64,000 bases of DNA from NCBI RefSeq assembly GCF_014207565.1, contig NZ_JACHGJ010000001.1, forward strand, positions 558,001 to 622,000. The letters are read 5' to 3'. The notes below the pieces were generated by a model. The model ran no database searches. It was given only the letters and a program-made list of their open reading frames with translations, and had not been told where the DNA came from. Each line of letters begins with the position of its first letter. Position 1 is the first letter of the stretch. The DNA comes from Spirochaeta isovalerica (GTDB taxonomy: Bacteria > Spirochaetota > Spirochaetia > DSM-2461). This document shows positions 6,175 to 14,655 of the stretch, piece by piece. Made by a program: the position numbers and the translations under genes.

Positions 6175-7992
6175 TCAATTCTCAACAATTTCCTTAAATA
6201 TTACTTCCTGATTCGCCAGGTCAATCAGGTCCGGAGTGATTTCAATTGTGCCATTAAGTGGAAGATCCTTTTTCACAGGCATAAGAACTTCCATAGCCAG
6301 ATCCGGAATCAGAAAAACAGCCTGCTTCTCTTTCTTCCCGACATAAACCGCTGAACCTTTCCATTCGGGATTCTGAAGTAGATATACCAGTTTCCAGTGA
6401 AGATTGGACTTTCTCTCCGCAGAAACAACAGTACCGGAAACAGATTCAAAAAGAGCCACTCTTTCGATTACCTGATCTTCATTCAGAATCGGCTTACCGG
6501 TTATATGGTTTCTGAGCTGCTGAAGTACAATCAGATCGGGATATCGTCTCAGGGGGCTCGTTGCCCTGGCATAGAAATCGAGACCGAGACCTCCGTGCCC
6601 TTCGGGAACCGTTGACATCCGGCTCCTTTTCATAAACTTCCTTGAAGCGAATTGAGATGCCGGATCAGGTTCAGGCTTCTTATCGAAGTCGGGTTTCGGC
6701 TGGGTCGCAAAGGGAACGGGGATTTCATTTCTGATTGCGAATAGCGCCGCTGCGTTTCCGGCCATCAGCATGGCATCGGTAACCATTTTACGACTTTCCA
6801 ATTCGGGGATTGGGCGAATTTCAACTCGATTATTTTCATCTGCGCGGATCTTGGCTTCCGGAAGGCTCAATTCAACGGCTCCATTTGAAATCCGTTTTTC
6901 CCTATAACGACTTGTTACTTCGTAAATATCCTTAAGCGGCCCTTTGTCGAGCATCTTATCAGCCTGGCTGTATGTAAGTCTTGTAACTTTAACATTGGAA
7001 AGGACAAGAGTGATATCATCGACATTCATTTCCGGATCGAATGTCAATCCGAAAGAGAATGCAGGTGAGATTTCATGCAAACCCAATCCCAGTTTTTCAG
7101 TAGCTTCCGGAGGCAGCATGGAAACGGTTGTTTCGGGAATATAGAGATTAGCCCCCCTTCGCGAAGCCTCAAGATCCGCATCACTGTCCGGGGGAGCCAA
7201 TAATGCGGCATCGGCAATATGTATCCATATTCTATCTCCGTCAATGCTGATGGCATCATCGGGATCTGTATTTCCTTCATCATCAATAGCGAAGGATTCG
7301 AGATGGGTCAGGTCGACCCTCTCGTCATCTTCGAAAAAGCTCAACTCCGCCGATGAGCTTTTCAGCGATAGTTCATAGCGGTTCGGCCAGGGGTTGATAC
7401 TGTAATCCCAGATTCCGAGTTCCAACAGTGTTTTATGGGCGTTTTCCGGAGTTTTTGCCCGGCCCAGCTCTGTTAAGATCCGGGAGTTCCTGCTTTTTTT
7501 ATAGGCCATGTTTTCAAGATCAATAAAAAACGTTTTATCTTCGGGGAGAGTCGTCCTGCTTTTCAATCTCTCCATAAAGGCCTGCCATTGTGCCTGTTCC
7601 TCTTCTTTCGCTTTCTTTGCGAGAGACGCCTGTTCCACTTCCTCGGGAGTGCAGACAATTATTTCCTCAACAGTTCCTTTGAAGTAGATTGTCCGATTAA
7701 GCAGCAGATAAGCCTGCCATGCCGTTGATGGAGTGTATTGACCGAATATAAGGGAAGACAGCTCCTCCAGATCGGGTTTCTCTCCGATCAGCAATTCCCA
7801 GCCTTCCTCTATCTGGCCCTCTGTTTCCTTAAGCTCCTCAAAATTGCCTGTCGGTCCTTTATGGAGAAGCTGGATATCTTTTTCTCTGACTTTTTTTGTT
7901 TTGCCGCCCTTCAGGACGATATCGATTTTATCCGCCACTGCTGTAACAATGGCGGGATTATGCTTGTATAAAACTAAATTCCCTTTTTCCAT
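6175..7992 (-). CDS. RNase II/RNase R-family 3'-5' exoribonuclease
   Basis: This 605-residue protein carries an RNB catalytic domain. The metal-binding aspartates are D237, D243, D245 and D246 in IDDEGNTDPDDAIS, with the RNase II spacing. The late signature RATSPLRRYPDLIVLQQL is present. The N terminus (about residues 1-45) looks like the small SH3-like domain of the shorter RNase II branch rather than the cold-shock domains of RNase R, and there is no long basic tail. It degrades RNA processively from the 3' end. It lies close to smpB-ssrA but on the opposite strand. Assignment to RNase II or R proper is not secure. Confidence 0.85.
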   Translation of the reverse strand: MEKGNLVLYKHNPAIVTAVADKIDIVLKGGKTKKVREKDIQLLHKGPTGNFEELKETEGQIEEGWELLIGEKPDLEELSSLIFGQYTPSTAWQAYLLLNRTIYFKGTVEEIIVCTPEEVEQASLAKKAKEEEQAQWQAFMERLKSRTTLPEDKTFFIDLENMAYKKSRNSRILTELGRAKTPENAHKTLLELGIWDYSINPWPNRYELSLKSSSAELSFFEDDERVDLTHLESFAIDDEGNTDPDDAISIDGDRIWIHIADAALLAPPDSDADLEASRRGANLYIPETTVSMLPPEATEKLGLGLHEISPAFSFGLTFDPEMNVDDITLVLSNVKVTRLTYSQADKMLDKGPLKDIYEVTSRYREKRISNGAVELSLPEAKIRADENNRVEIRPIPELESRKMVTDAMLMAGNAAALFAIRNEIPVPFATQPKPDFDKKPEPDPASQFASRKFMKRSRMSTVPEGHGGLGLDFYARATSPLRRYPDLIVLQQLRNHITGKPILNEDQVIERVALFESVSGTVVSAERKSNLHWKLVYLLQNPEWKGSAVYVGKKEKQAVFLIPDLAMEVLMPVKKDLPLNGTIEITPDLIDLANQEVIFKEIVEN

Positions 7993-8039
7993 AAGATATC
8001 AATCTTAATGAAAAAAGGGGAAACAGTACAGTGCGTAAG

Positions 8040-9764
8040 TTATTCCCGCACCTTTAAGGACTGGAAGAAGATCACATCTTCGACTTCTTTGTCAAAACTG
8101 TGGTAAACTGGTTCCTTTTCCGATTCGGCAAGTATTCTGTCGGCATCGGCTAAAGCTTCTTCAAACAGGAGATTCAGAGAAGGTGATGAACGCTTCCAGG
8201 GCGGTTGGGAATCGAGAACCAGATCAAAGTCCAGAGTGATTCTGTCATCGATGGCATCTTTATACTGCCATTCTCCTGATTTGATATCGAACTCATATAA
8301 GGGTATGAACCTGTAGGCGTTCTCGATCAGATAATCCAGAGCATTGCATATGTAATCAAACTCATCGGCAGAAAAACTATAGTGCAGATTGAGCCTGACC
8401 CACCCCGGCTTCATACCATTCAGCCCCCGGTCTTCGACAAGATGAACGAATCTGTTGGAAAGAACCTTGTCTATGCTTAACAGCCTGTGTCCGTAAGGTC
8501 CTGCACATGAGCACCCGGCTCTGGTTTGTATTCCGAAGAAGTCATTCATCACTCTTGTAAATAATCGGGGATGAATAAAACGATCACCATGTTTCACATT
8601 GAATGCGATAATATTGACTTTTTTATCAGGGTCCGTCGATCCGTAAAATTCAATACGATCATCATTGCCGAATCGTTCTACAAACTGAGAAAAGAGATAA
8701 TGTTCTATCTTCTCTATCGTCTTTATACCGATCTTCTCTTTAAGCTGAAATACGAGGGATGTTTTGATCGCCTGCAGGATTCCGGGAGTGCCCGGCTTTT
8801 CTCTCGTTTCGATGTCATCGGAGAATTTCTGAGTGTCATAAGTTACAAAATCAACCGTACCTCCGGCGGCGACTGAGGGAGGCAGAGTCTTGTTGTAAAT
8901 CTTCTCATTGAAAACAAGAAGTCCCGAAGCCCCGGGTCCTCCCAGAAATTTATGGGGAGACAGGAAAATCGCATCAAAATAGGCTTCTTCGTCTCGGTTC
9001 ATATCAATTTCCACATAGGGCGCGCAGGCTGCGAAATCAAAGCAGGCGATGGCACCGTTGCGGTGAAGAATACGCGCCACTTCATAAATAGGCGTTTTTA
9101 TGCCCGAAACGTTTGACGCTGCTGAAAAGGAACCAATTTTTTCTCTATTGTTATATTTCGGGTCTGAAACCATAGTCTGGAGGGCATCTAGATCCAGTTC
9201 TCCGCTGTTATTGAGGGGAACTTCTATAACCTCACAAAGACTTTGACGCCACATAATCTCATTTGAATGGTGTTCATAAGGTCCGACGAAAACTATGGGT
9301 TTGTTATTCTCCATCTGTTTCCGCAAAGAGGTGCGGCACGGCGATTTCACTTCTTCCACCAAAGAGCAGGAGTCGATCATACCTTCAAGACGATGTTTTG
9401 TAGCCGGCGGCCAGAAAACTCCGAGGATTTGCTGAAGACGCATGATCGCACCGGTCGCTCCGGTACCTGCAAATATGATTTTCCCGGTCTTTCCGGCATT
9501 AACGATTTTTTTAATCCGCTCTTCCGCTTCATGGAGCAGATTTGTCATAGTCTTACCGGTAAAATCGTCATCTGTATGGGAATTGGCATAGTAGCGCATT
9601 AAGTCCTGTAGATAGTTTTCTATGAAATATAGTCCCCGTCCGCTGGCGGTATAATCAGCGTATACAAGAGGTCTTTCGCCAACCGGGGTTTTAAACATAT
9701 CGTTCCGACCGATTATTTCATGACGAAGCCATTCCTGTTCAATCATCTCTTTTATAGGTTCCAT
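8040..9764 (-). CDS. Class V aminotransferase-fold PLP enzyme (cysteine desulfurase-like)
   Basis: At 574 residues this is longer than classical NifS/SufS enzymes (about 400). The PLP site shows D243 in ACFDFAACAPY and the Schiff-base lysine K272 in FLSPHKFLGGPGASG. The small-domain motif TRAGCSCAGPYGH resembles the Cys-bearing loop of SufS-type desulfurases. The extra C-terminal residues after about 480 have no motif I recognise. No Fe-S scaffold genes are nearby, so desulfurase, selenocysteine lyase and other lyase activities all remain possible. An AGGAG site precedes the ATG. Confidence 0.8.
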   Translation of the reverse strand: MEPIKEMIEQEWLRHEIIGRNDMFKTPVGERPLVYADYTASGRGLYFIENYLQDLMRYYANSHTDDDFTGKTMTNLLHEAEERIKKIVNAGKTGKIIFAGTGATGAIMRLQQILGVFWPPATKHRLEGMIDSCSLVEEVKSPCRTSLRKQMENNKPIVFVGPYEHHSNEIMWRQSLCEVIEVPLNNSGELDLDALQTMVSDPKYNNREKIGSFSAASNVSGIKTPIYEVARILHRNGAIACFDFAACAPYVEIDMNRDEEAYFDAIFLSPHKFLGGPGASGLLVFNEKIYNKTLPPSVAAGGTVDFVTYDTQKFSDDIETREKPGTPGILQAIKTSLVFQLKEKIGIKTIEKIEHYLFSQFVERFGNDDRIEFYGSTDPDKKVNIIAFNVKHGDRFIHPRLFTRVMNDFFGIQTRAGCSCAGPYGHRLLSIDKVLSNRFVHLVEDRGLNGMKPGWVRLNLHYSFSADEFDYICNALDYLIENAYRFIPLYEFDIKSGEWQYKDAIDDRITLDFDLVLDSQPPWKRSSPSLNLLFEEALADADRILAESEKEPVYHSFDKEVEDVIFFQSLKVRE

Positions 9765-9791
9765 TTTTACATACTCCTATTCAGTTTATTG

Positions 9792-9820
9792 ATAATAACT
9801 CTTCATTTTCTATACATCAA
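9792..9820 (-). promoter_or_regulatory. Probable promoter of the class V aminotransferase gene
   Basis: On the minus strand TTGATG (9815-9820) and TATTAT (9792-9797) are separated by 17 nt. The predicted start is near 9785, about 20 nt before the ATG. Confidence 0.5.
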
Positions 9821-9843
9821 CCTAAAACTTGATCATTTTTCCC

Positions 9844-9891
9844 ATGTAGTAAAATTAAAAAAAATGATACAGTACTACATAGATTTATAAT
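9844..9891. promoter_or_regulatory. Inverted repeat and -10 box upstream of the PilZ-like gene
   Basis: ATGTAGTA (9844-9851) and TACTACAT (9873-9880) form 8-bp inverted arms 21 nt apart, just upstream of a perfect TATAAT (9886-9891) facing the plus-strand gene. No good -35 box is seen at the right spacing, so the arms may be an activator site. Confidence 0.35.
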
Positions 9892-9930
9892 ACAATTATG
9901 ATATTCGATAAGTAAAAATTAGAGGTTTCC

Positions 9931-10767
9931 TTGGACAAATACGTCATAGATCAGAATTTTGAGAAATTTAAAGCCCGAAAGATTCATCTCGATAACTATA
10001 CAATTAAAAAACTGGGAATTGTCGGAAATCAGACAGTGTTGAAAATTAATGATTTTCATCTGTATTGCATACCCTATGATCTGGGCTTGCGGGACTGTAA
10101 AGTCCTGATGATACTGGATGCAAAGGAGATTGAGTTTTTTAAACGATCCTTTGATAAGATTCATTCCATTCACTTCGTGTTTGATAATCCTATATATAAA
10201 AAACCCATATCGCTCTTCAACCGTTGTAAGATAACAAACCTCAATGTGATGAATCCGGAAACCCGCCACTGCTTGGTATCTCTGGAATATACCGTGATAC
10301 CTAATGATTACAAAGAAATTCTCATCAATTTTCATAAGCGCTATGAAGCTCTGGAATTCCTTTATAAAAATGACCAGTTTCGCGGAAAAACGATAAACAG
10401 ACAGATGCTTAAGCTGGGCCGTGTAGACGATTCCGTACATCTGAGAACAGAGAATGGCACCGAGCCGCTAAAAATGCTCATAATCAATTCTTCCATGTCA
10501 ATCCTCAGGATTATTGGAGATGATTATGAAGAAAATTATGCGATAAATACGAGGGTTCAGATAGAACTGTTCAGTAAAGATAATTCTTTTTTTGTATCGG
10601 GGACCGTTGTGATCAGAAAGGAATCAGAGGAAATTCCAGGGTATTGGATACTGGATATCAAGCTCGAGTTTTCAAGTTTCTTAACAGATATAATTTATTT
10701 GGTTCTTAAAAAGACATCGTCCCAGGAAGCTAAGAAAGATGTAAAAGAAGAACAGACTGAATCATAA
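9931..10767 (+). CDS. PilZ-like protein with spirochaete-type N-terminal domain
   Basis: This is a 278-residue cytoplasmic protein. Residues about 50-150, with FFKRSFDKIHSIHFVF and a later LVSLEYTVIPNDYKEIL, resemble the PilZN domain found before PilZ domains in spirochaetes. The second half has the beta-rich character of PilZ, but I cannot find a canonical RxxxR plus DxSxxG pair, so c-di-GMP binding is uncertain. The start is a TTG at 9931 with AGAGG just upstream. It is followed by a second protein of similar type, suggesting a related pair. Confidence 0.55.
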   Translation: MDKYVIDQNFEKFKARKIHLDNYTIKKLGIVGNQTVLKINDFHLYCIPYDLGLRDCKVLMILDAKEIEFFKRSFDKIHSIHFVFDNPIYKKPISLFNRCKITNLNVMNPETRHCLVSLEYTVIPNDYKEILINFHKRYEALEFLYKNDQFRGKTINRQMLKLGRVDDSVHLRTENGTEPLKMLIINSSMSILRIIGDDYEENYAINTRVQIELFSKDNSFFVSGTVVIRKESEEIPGYWILDIKLEFSSFLTDIIYLVLKKTSSQEAKKDVKEEQTES

Positions 10768-10869
10768 AGACACAATCATGCAGAATAATACTCATTACCC
10801 TGTTTCTCATTTCTATTGGTTGCCGGTTTTTTATCCTAACTCTCCAAGGCATTTAGCCTTTCAGTTTTG

Positions 10870-10899
10870 TTGACTTCCCATCATTGAAACAGCTATTAT
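10870..10899 (+). promoter_or_regulatory. Promoter directly before the ATG at 10905
   Basis: TTGACT (10870-10875) and TATTAT (10894-10899) are spaced 18 nt. Transcription should begin near 10905-10907, at the start codon itself, which would give a leaderless or nearly leaderless mRNA. Confidence 0.5.
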
Positions 10900-10904
10900 A
10901 AATC

Positions 10905-11663
10905 ATGCTTCACAATAATAATTTAAAGACTTTTTTTCTGTTTCCTCAGAAACTTATTTTCGAAGAAATTGCCGAAGTTCTTGTAAGCGAACAGAATGAA
11001 GCGTTTGTTTTGAACAATCATGTAGAGTTTAGAGACGCACTTAAAATTTTTAATGAAAATTCCATAGCTTTTATAAATATAGACTCGGTTCTAACTGAAT
11101 CGCAATGGATAGAATACATCAGAGACATCCGAAACGATTCTCATTTTTCACGCATACGCATCGGGATTCTCAGCTTTAATAATGATCAGAGATTGATCGA
11201 TGTCTATCTGAACGAACTGAAGATTGATTGCGGCTATCACCTCTTATCAAGAAGAACAAAGAAATATGAAGAGGATATTCGCCGCATTGTCGGAAATTAT
11301 AGAGATAAGTTCGGGAATAAAATCTTGAGGCTCGATTTTGATCAAACGGACCCTGTAAACTATGAGATAAAAATCCGGGGGCAAATACTTACAGGAAGAA
11401 TTGACGCTCTCAGCTCTGCCGCAATGAGTCTGACACTCACCCATGAAAAACTTCTTTCTCCCGCTTTAGAATTGAATGAGATAACCCTGATCTACAGAGA
11501 TCTGAATTGCAGGCTGATAGGTACGGTCATAGGAAATTCAAAATTAAACAAAAAACAGTTTATTATAAAATTTCAGAAGCTTTTTGAGGATTTCCATCAG
11601 AAAACCCTGTTTAATATTATATTCACTGTTCTGAACAACCGTCTGAAGGAGTTGGTGAGATAA
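10905..11663 (+). CDS. Receiver-like/PilZ-like regulatory protein of unknown function
   Basis: I do not recognise this 252-residue protein firmly. The first 130 residues, starting with KTFFLFPQKLIFEEIAEVLV and containing SIAFINIDSVL, have the strand-helix rhythm of a response-regulator receiver but lack the acidic pocket. The rest, with YEIKIRGQILTGRIDALS, resembles a PilZ barrel without the RxxxR motif. No ribosome-binding site precedes the ATG, which fits the nearby promoter placement. It lies 2 nt upstream of the HTH regulator, so the two are probably co-transcribed. Confidence 0.5.
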   Translation: MLHNNNLKTFFLFPQKLIFEEIAEVLVSEQNEAFVLNNHVEFRDALKIFNENSIAFINIDSVLTESQWIEYIRDIRNDSHFSRIRIGILSFNNDQRLIDVYLNELKIDCGYHLLSRRTKKYEEDIRRIVGNYRDKFGNKILRLDFDQTDPVNYEIKIRGQILTGRIDALSSAAMSLTLTHEKLLSPALELNEITLIYRDLNCRLIGTVIGNSKLNKKQFIIKFQKLFEDFHQKTLFNIIFTVLNNRLKELVR

Positions 11664-11665
11664 AA

Positions 11666-12334
11666 GTGAATTATACATTTACAGAAGAAGACAGATCCAT
11701 CTTAAAGGGCGTAAAATCAGTTATGAAGGGTATTGCCTTCATTTACGGAAATAACTGTGAAGTTGTTCTCCATTCCATGGAGAGCGCAGACCGGCCCATC
11801 ATTGCCATTGAAAACAATCATGTCAGCGGCAGAGATGTCGGAGAACCCATGAGCGATTTTGTTTTCAAGTTACTTGAAGATATGTCCAAAGCGGACGAAC
11901 CGTTTATTAATTTCTTTAAAAACACAACCTTGAGCAAAAATGAGCTGAAATCCAGTACCACATTAATCAGAAACAGTCAGAATATCATAATCGGGGCTCT
12001 TTGTATAAATATGGACTTATCCATTCCTGTACAGGAATTTTTTAAAGATTTTCTCCAGGCTGATTCGGACAAATATACGGGGACGAAAACGGCGGCATAC
12101 ACCCAGTCAACGAGAGAACTGATAGATTCTTCCATAACTATGGCTCTGGAAGAAGTGAATAACCAGAGAGGTTTATCTTCAACAGAGAGGAATAAAGCTG
12201 TCGTCTATGAATTGTACAAAAAGGGAATTTTCAGTGTAAAAAAAGGTGTTGAGATTACAGCTGAAGAGCTGGGGATTTCCCGTTTTACCGTTTACAACTA
12301 TCTGAAAGCCATTAAGGATTCGGGAAAAAAATGA
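11666..12334 (+). CDS. YheO/DauR-type transcriptional regulator (PAS-like plus HTH)
   Basis: This 222-residue protein has the two-part layout of the YheO/DauR family. An N-terminal PAS-like sensor (about 10-125, with GNNCEVVLHSME and NGHVSGR-type spacing) is followed by a C-terminal helix-turn-helix around ELGISRFTVYNYLKAI. Members of this family regulate amino-acid catabolism genes such as D-arginine use. The start is a GTG at 11666, with GGTGAG overlapping the end of the preceding gene. It lies next to the convergent amino-acid fermentation operon, which makes that operon a plausible target, though this is inference. Confidence 0.75.
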   Translation: MNYTFTEEDRSILKGVKSVMKGIAFIYGNNCEVVLHSMESADRPIIAIENNHVSGRDVGEPMSDFVFKLLEDMSKADEPFINFFKNTTLSKNELKSSTTLIRNSQNIIIGALCINMDLSIPVQEFFKDFLQADSDKYTGTKTAAYTQSTRELIDSSITMALEEVNNQRGLSSTERNKAVVYELYKKGIFSVKKGVEITAEELGISRFTVYNYLKAIKDSGKK

Positions 12335-12375
12335 CGTCCTTCAGGGAGTTGCTTTTAAGAAACAACTCCCCGTCA
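12325..12375 (-). terminator. Terminator of the ior-ptb-buk-aminotransferase operon
   Basis: GGGAGTTG (12344-12351) pairs with CAACTCCC (12363-12370), and TGACG (12332-12336) pairs with CGTCA (12371-12375) around a 7-nt bulge. Read on the minus strand the hairpin is followed by seven T. The T run is the complement of the last lysine codons of the convergent regulator gene. Confidence 0.7.
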
Positions 12376-12388
12376 GGAACGTTTACAT

Positions 12389-13579
12389 CTAATTTTTTTC
12401 TATTGTTTTTTCTATTGCTTTTTTAAATCCCGGTAAAGACCGGATAATAACATCATCTTCAACACAGCAGGAAAGCCTGAAATAACCGGGCATATTGAAA
12501 CCGGTTCCCGGCACTGCCAGAATCAATTCATTCTGCAGGATATCGACAAATTTCATATCATCACCACCCGGGGCTTTAATGAAGATATAGAAAGTGCCAT
12601 GGGGCAGAATGAAATCATACCCCATTTCCTTCAGAGGCCCGGCAAGGAGATCCCTCTTTTTTCTGTAGATTTCAGGATCAACTGTTTTTCCGTTTACTTC
12701 AACTATAGCCCGCTGCATAAGCGCCGGGGCGTTTGTAAAGCCGAGCCCGGTGGTGGCTGTCGTCATGACTTTAACGATCAGATCCCCTTCATCGGCTTCC
12801 GGATGAATAGCCGTCCACCCTATACGCTCACCGGGAATGGAAAGACTTTTGGAGTAGGATGAAACGATAATGGAATGTTTATATGAAGGAAATATGGGCG
12901 GAACCACATAATCATCAAAAACGATCTGCCTGTATGGCTCATCGCTGACCAGATATATAGCCCTGTCATATTCACGGCTTTTCCGTTCAAGAAGCTCTGC
13001 CAGTGCATCAATTTGTTCCTGCGGATATATAACACCGCAGGGATTGTTGGGAGAATTGATGAGGACCGCGGCTGTTTTCCTGTTTATGGCTTTCTCCATG
13101 GCTTCGAGATCCAGGAGAAAATTTTCCTGACAGGGAACGGTTTTCAATTCCCCCCCGAAATTTTCAACATACGTTTTGTAAACAACAAAATTCGGGATTG
13201 AAACAACGACATTGTCTCCTACATTCAGGATGGCCTGAAAAAGCAAAGTCAGAGCCGCACCGGCACCGCATGTCATGACTATATTATCCATATGAAGGGG
13301 AACACCCTGTTCTTCCGTAAGAAATCGGGCCACGAATTCCCGCGTTTCCCGATAACCGCTATTTGTCATATAAGCATGTTTTCCCGGAATATCTTCTTTC
13401 ATGATGCGGATTATGGCTTCTGAAAACTCAGGCGGCGGCGGAACAATAGGATTTCCCAAACTGAAGTCAAATACATTTTCCTCCCCGTGTTCCGCTTTCA
13501 GTCGTGTGCCTTCATTGAACATTTTCCGGATGAGAGATGTTCCGAATACGGCTACAAGGTGATTTTTGGCAATAGGCAA
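12389..13579 (-). CDS. Class I/II PLP-dependent aminotransferase
   Basis: This 396-residue enzyme moves an amino group between an amino acid and a 2-oxoacid. The PLP lysine lies in SSYSKSLSIPGERIGW, and NSPNNPCGVIY, SDEPYR and a C-terminal FRLSCC box are also present. The start is a TTG at 13579 with AAAGGAG upstream, 1 nt after the buk stop. As the last gene of the ior-ptb-buk operon, it probably makes the 2-oxoacid that IorAB oxidises. Substrate (aromatic, branched-chain or other) cannot be read from the sequence. Confidence 0.9.
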   Translation of the reverse strand: MPIAKNHLVAVFGTSLIRKMFNEGTRLKAEHGEENVFDFSLGNPIVPPPPEFSEAIIRIMKEDIPGKHAYMTNSGYRETREFVARFLTEEQGVPLHMDNIVMTCGAGAALTLLFQAILNVGDNVVVSIPNFVVYKTYVENFGGELKTVPCQENFLLDLEAMEKAINRKTAAVLINSPNNPCGVIYPQEQIDALAELLERKSREYDRAIYLVSDEPYRQIVFDDYVVPPIFPSYKHSIIVSSYSKSLSIPGERIGWTAIHPEADEGDLIVKVMTTATTGLGFTNAPALMQRAIVEVNGKTVDPEIYRKKRDLLAGPLKEMGYDFILPHGTFYIFIKAPGGDDMKFVDILQNELILAVPGTGFNMPGYFRLSCCVEDDVIIRSLPGFKKAIEKTIEKN

Positions 13580-13580
13580 T

Positions 13581-14654
13581 TCAGTACTCCTTTAGTTCTT
13601 CCGTTCCGAAGATATAGCGGCTTCCCGCTTCAGCCAGAGCTGTTAACTCATGCTCGCCAGCCTTTACGACTACAGGCGCAATCCAATCTACATACTCGGT
13701 TATCCACTTTGTACACAGAGGCGCATAAGATAACCCGCCGGTCAGGATAACGGCGTCGACTTCTCCTTTAAGAGCCGCCGCAGCGCTTCCTATTTCCCTG
13801 CCGATCTGATAGGTCATGGCATGATAAATTTCTTCAGCTTCAGCATCTCCTTCAGAAATACGTTTTTCTATTTCACGGCCGTCATCTGTTCCGAGATAGG
13901 CCAGCAGACCGGCATTTTTTGTCAGTACATTATTTAGTTCAGCAGCTGACCCGTATTCACCTGAAAAACAGAGCTTTACGAGCAGTGTCGATGGAAGGGT
14001 TCCGGCTCTCTGCGGAGAAAAGGGACCGCCATCATTTGCGTCGTTGGTATCAATCATTCTTCCCTTTTTCATCGGGACAATAGAAATTCCTCCGCCCAGA
14101 TGGGCCACTACGAGATTCAGTTCATCCAGAGGTTTGCCGATGGATTCTCCGTAATGTCTTGCCATAGCTCTTATGTTCAAAGCATGGAGGCGGCTCCGCC
14201 GATTTATGCCGGGCAACCCGGAATATCGGGCATAGGGTTCGAATTGATCGACAGAGACAGGATCGCAAATCAATGAGGGACAGTTGAATTGTTCTGCTAC
14301 AGAATGAGCGATAAGAGCTCCGAGATTCGATGGATGGTTTGAATATTTCTCAGTTCTCAAGTCATTCAGCATAATGTCGTTTATGCCATAACTTCCGGCA
14401 TCGAGAGCTTTAACGGGAGCCCCTCTTCCAGCACAGCAATGCAGCTCATTGACATTGTTCTCTTTTAAAAATTGAGCAACAGTATCAGCGCGATATGCTT
14501 CCTGAGCTGCCGTAGTCTCGAAGTTATCCAGCTCAGCACGGCTGTGGGTGATCGACCTGGAAGCGATTTCCTTCACATTTCCGGCTTTCCCACTCTCGTA
14601 TAAAGCGACTTTAGTCGATGTGGAACCGGGGTTTACAACAAGTATCTTTTTCAC
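13581..14654 (-). CDS. buk: Butyrate kinase-type acyl kinase
   Basis: This 357-residue protein belongs to the acetate/butyrate kinase family and matches Buk in length. It begins KKILVVNPGSTSTKVALY, the phosphate-binding strand, and contains VVAHLGGGISI and GGPFSPQRAGTLP, typical of butyrate kinase. It makes ATP from an acyl phosphate, releasing butyrate, isobutyrate, isovalerate or a similar acid. The start is a GTG at 14654 with GGAG upstream, overlapping the end of ptb. Its partner Ptb precedes it, so the pair forms the ATP-yielding end of the pathway. Confidence 0.93.
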   Translation of the reverse strand: MKKILVVNPGSTSTKVALYESGKAGNVKEIASRSITHSRAELDNFETTAAQEAYRADTVAQFLKENNVNELHCCAGRGAPVKALDAGSYGINDIMLNDLRTEKYSNHPSNLGALIAHSVAEQFNCPSLICDPVSVDQFEPYARYSGLPGINRRSRLHALNIRAMARHYGESIGKPLDELNLVVAHLGGGISIVPMKKGRMIDTNDANDGGPFSPQRAGTLPSTLLVKLCFSGEYGSAAELNNVLTKNAGLLAYLGTDDGREIEKRISEGDAEAEEIYHAMTYQIGREIGSAAAALKGEVDAVILTGGLSYAPLCTKWITEYVDWIAPVVVKAGEHELTALAEAGSRYIFGTEELKEY

Positions 14655-14655
14655 A

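Noticed and set aside
9919-10440. 173-residue ORF antisense to the first PilZ-like gene
   Set aside because: No motif, low-complexity hydrophobic composition, and the plus-strand gene has a promoter and ribosome-binding site.
10782-10877. 31-residue ORF between the two PilZ-like genes
   Set aside because: No ribosome-binding site, atypical composition, and it runs through the promoter of the next gene.
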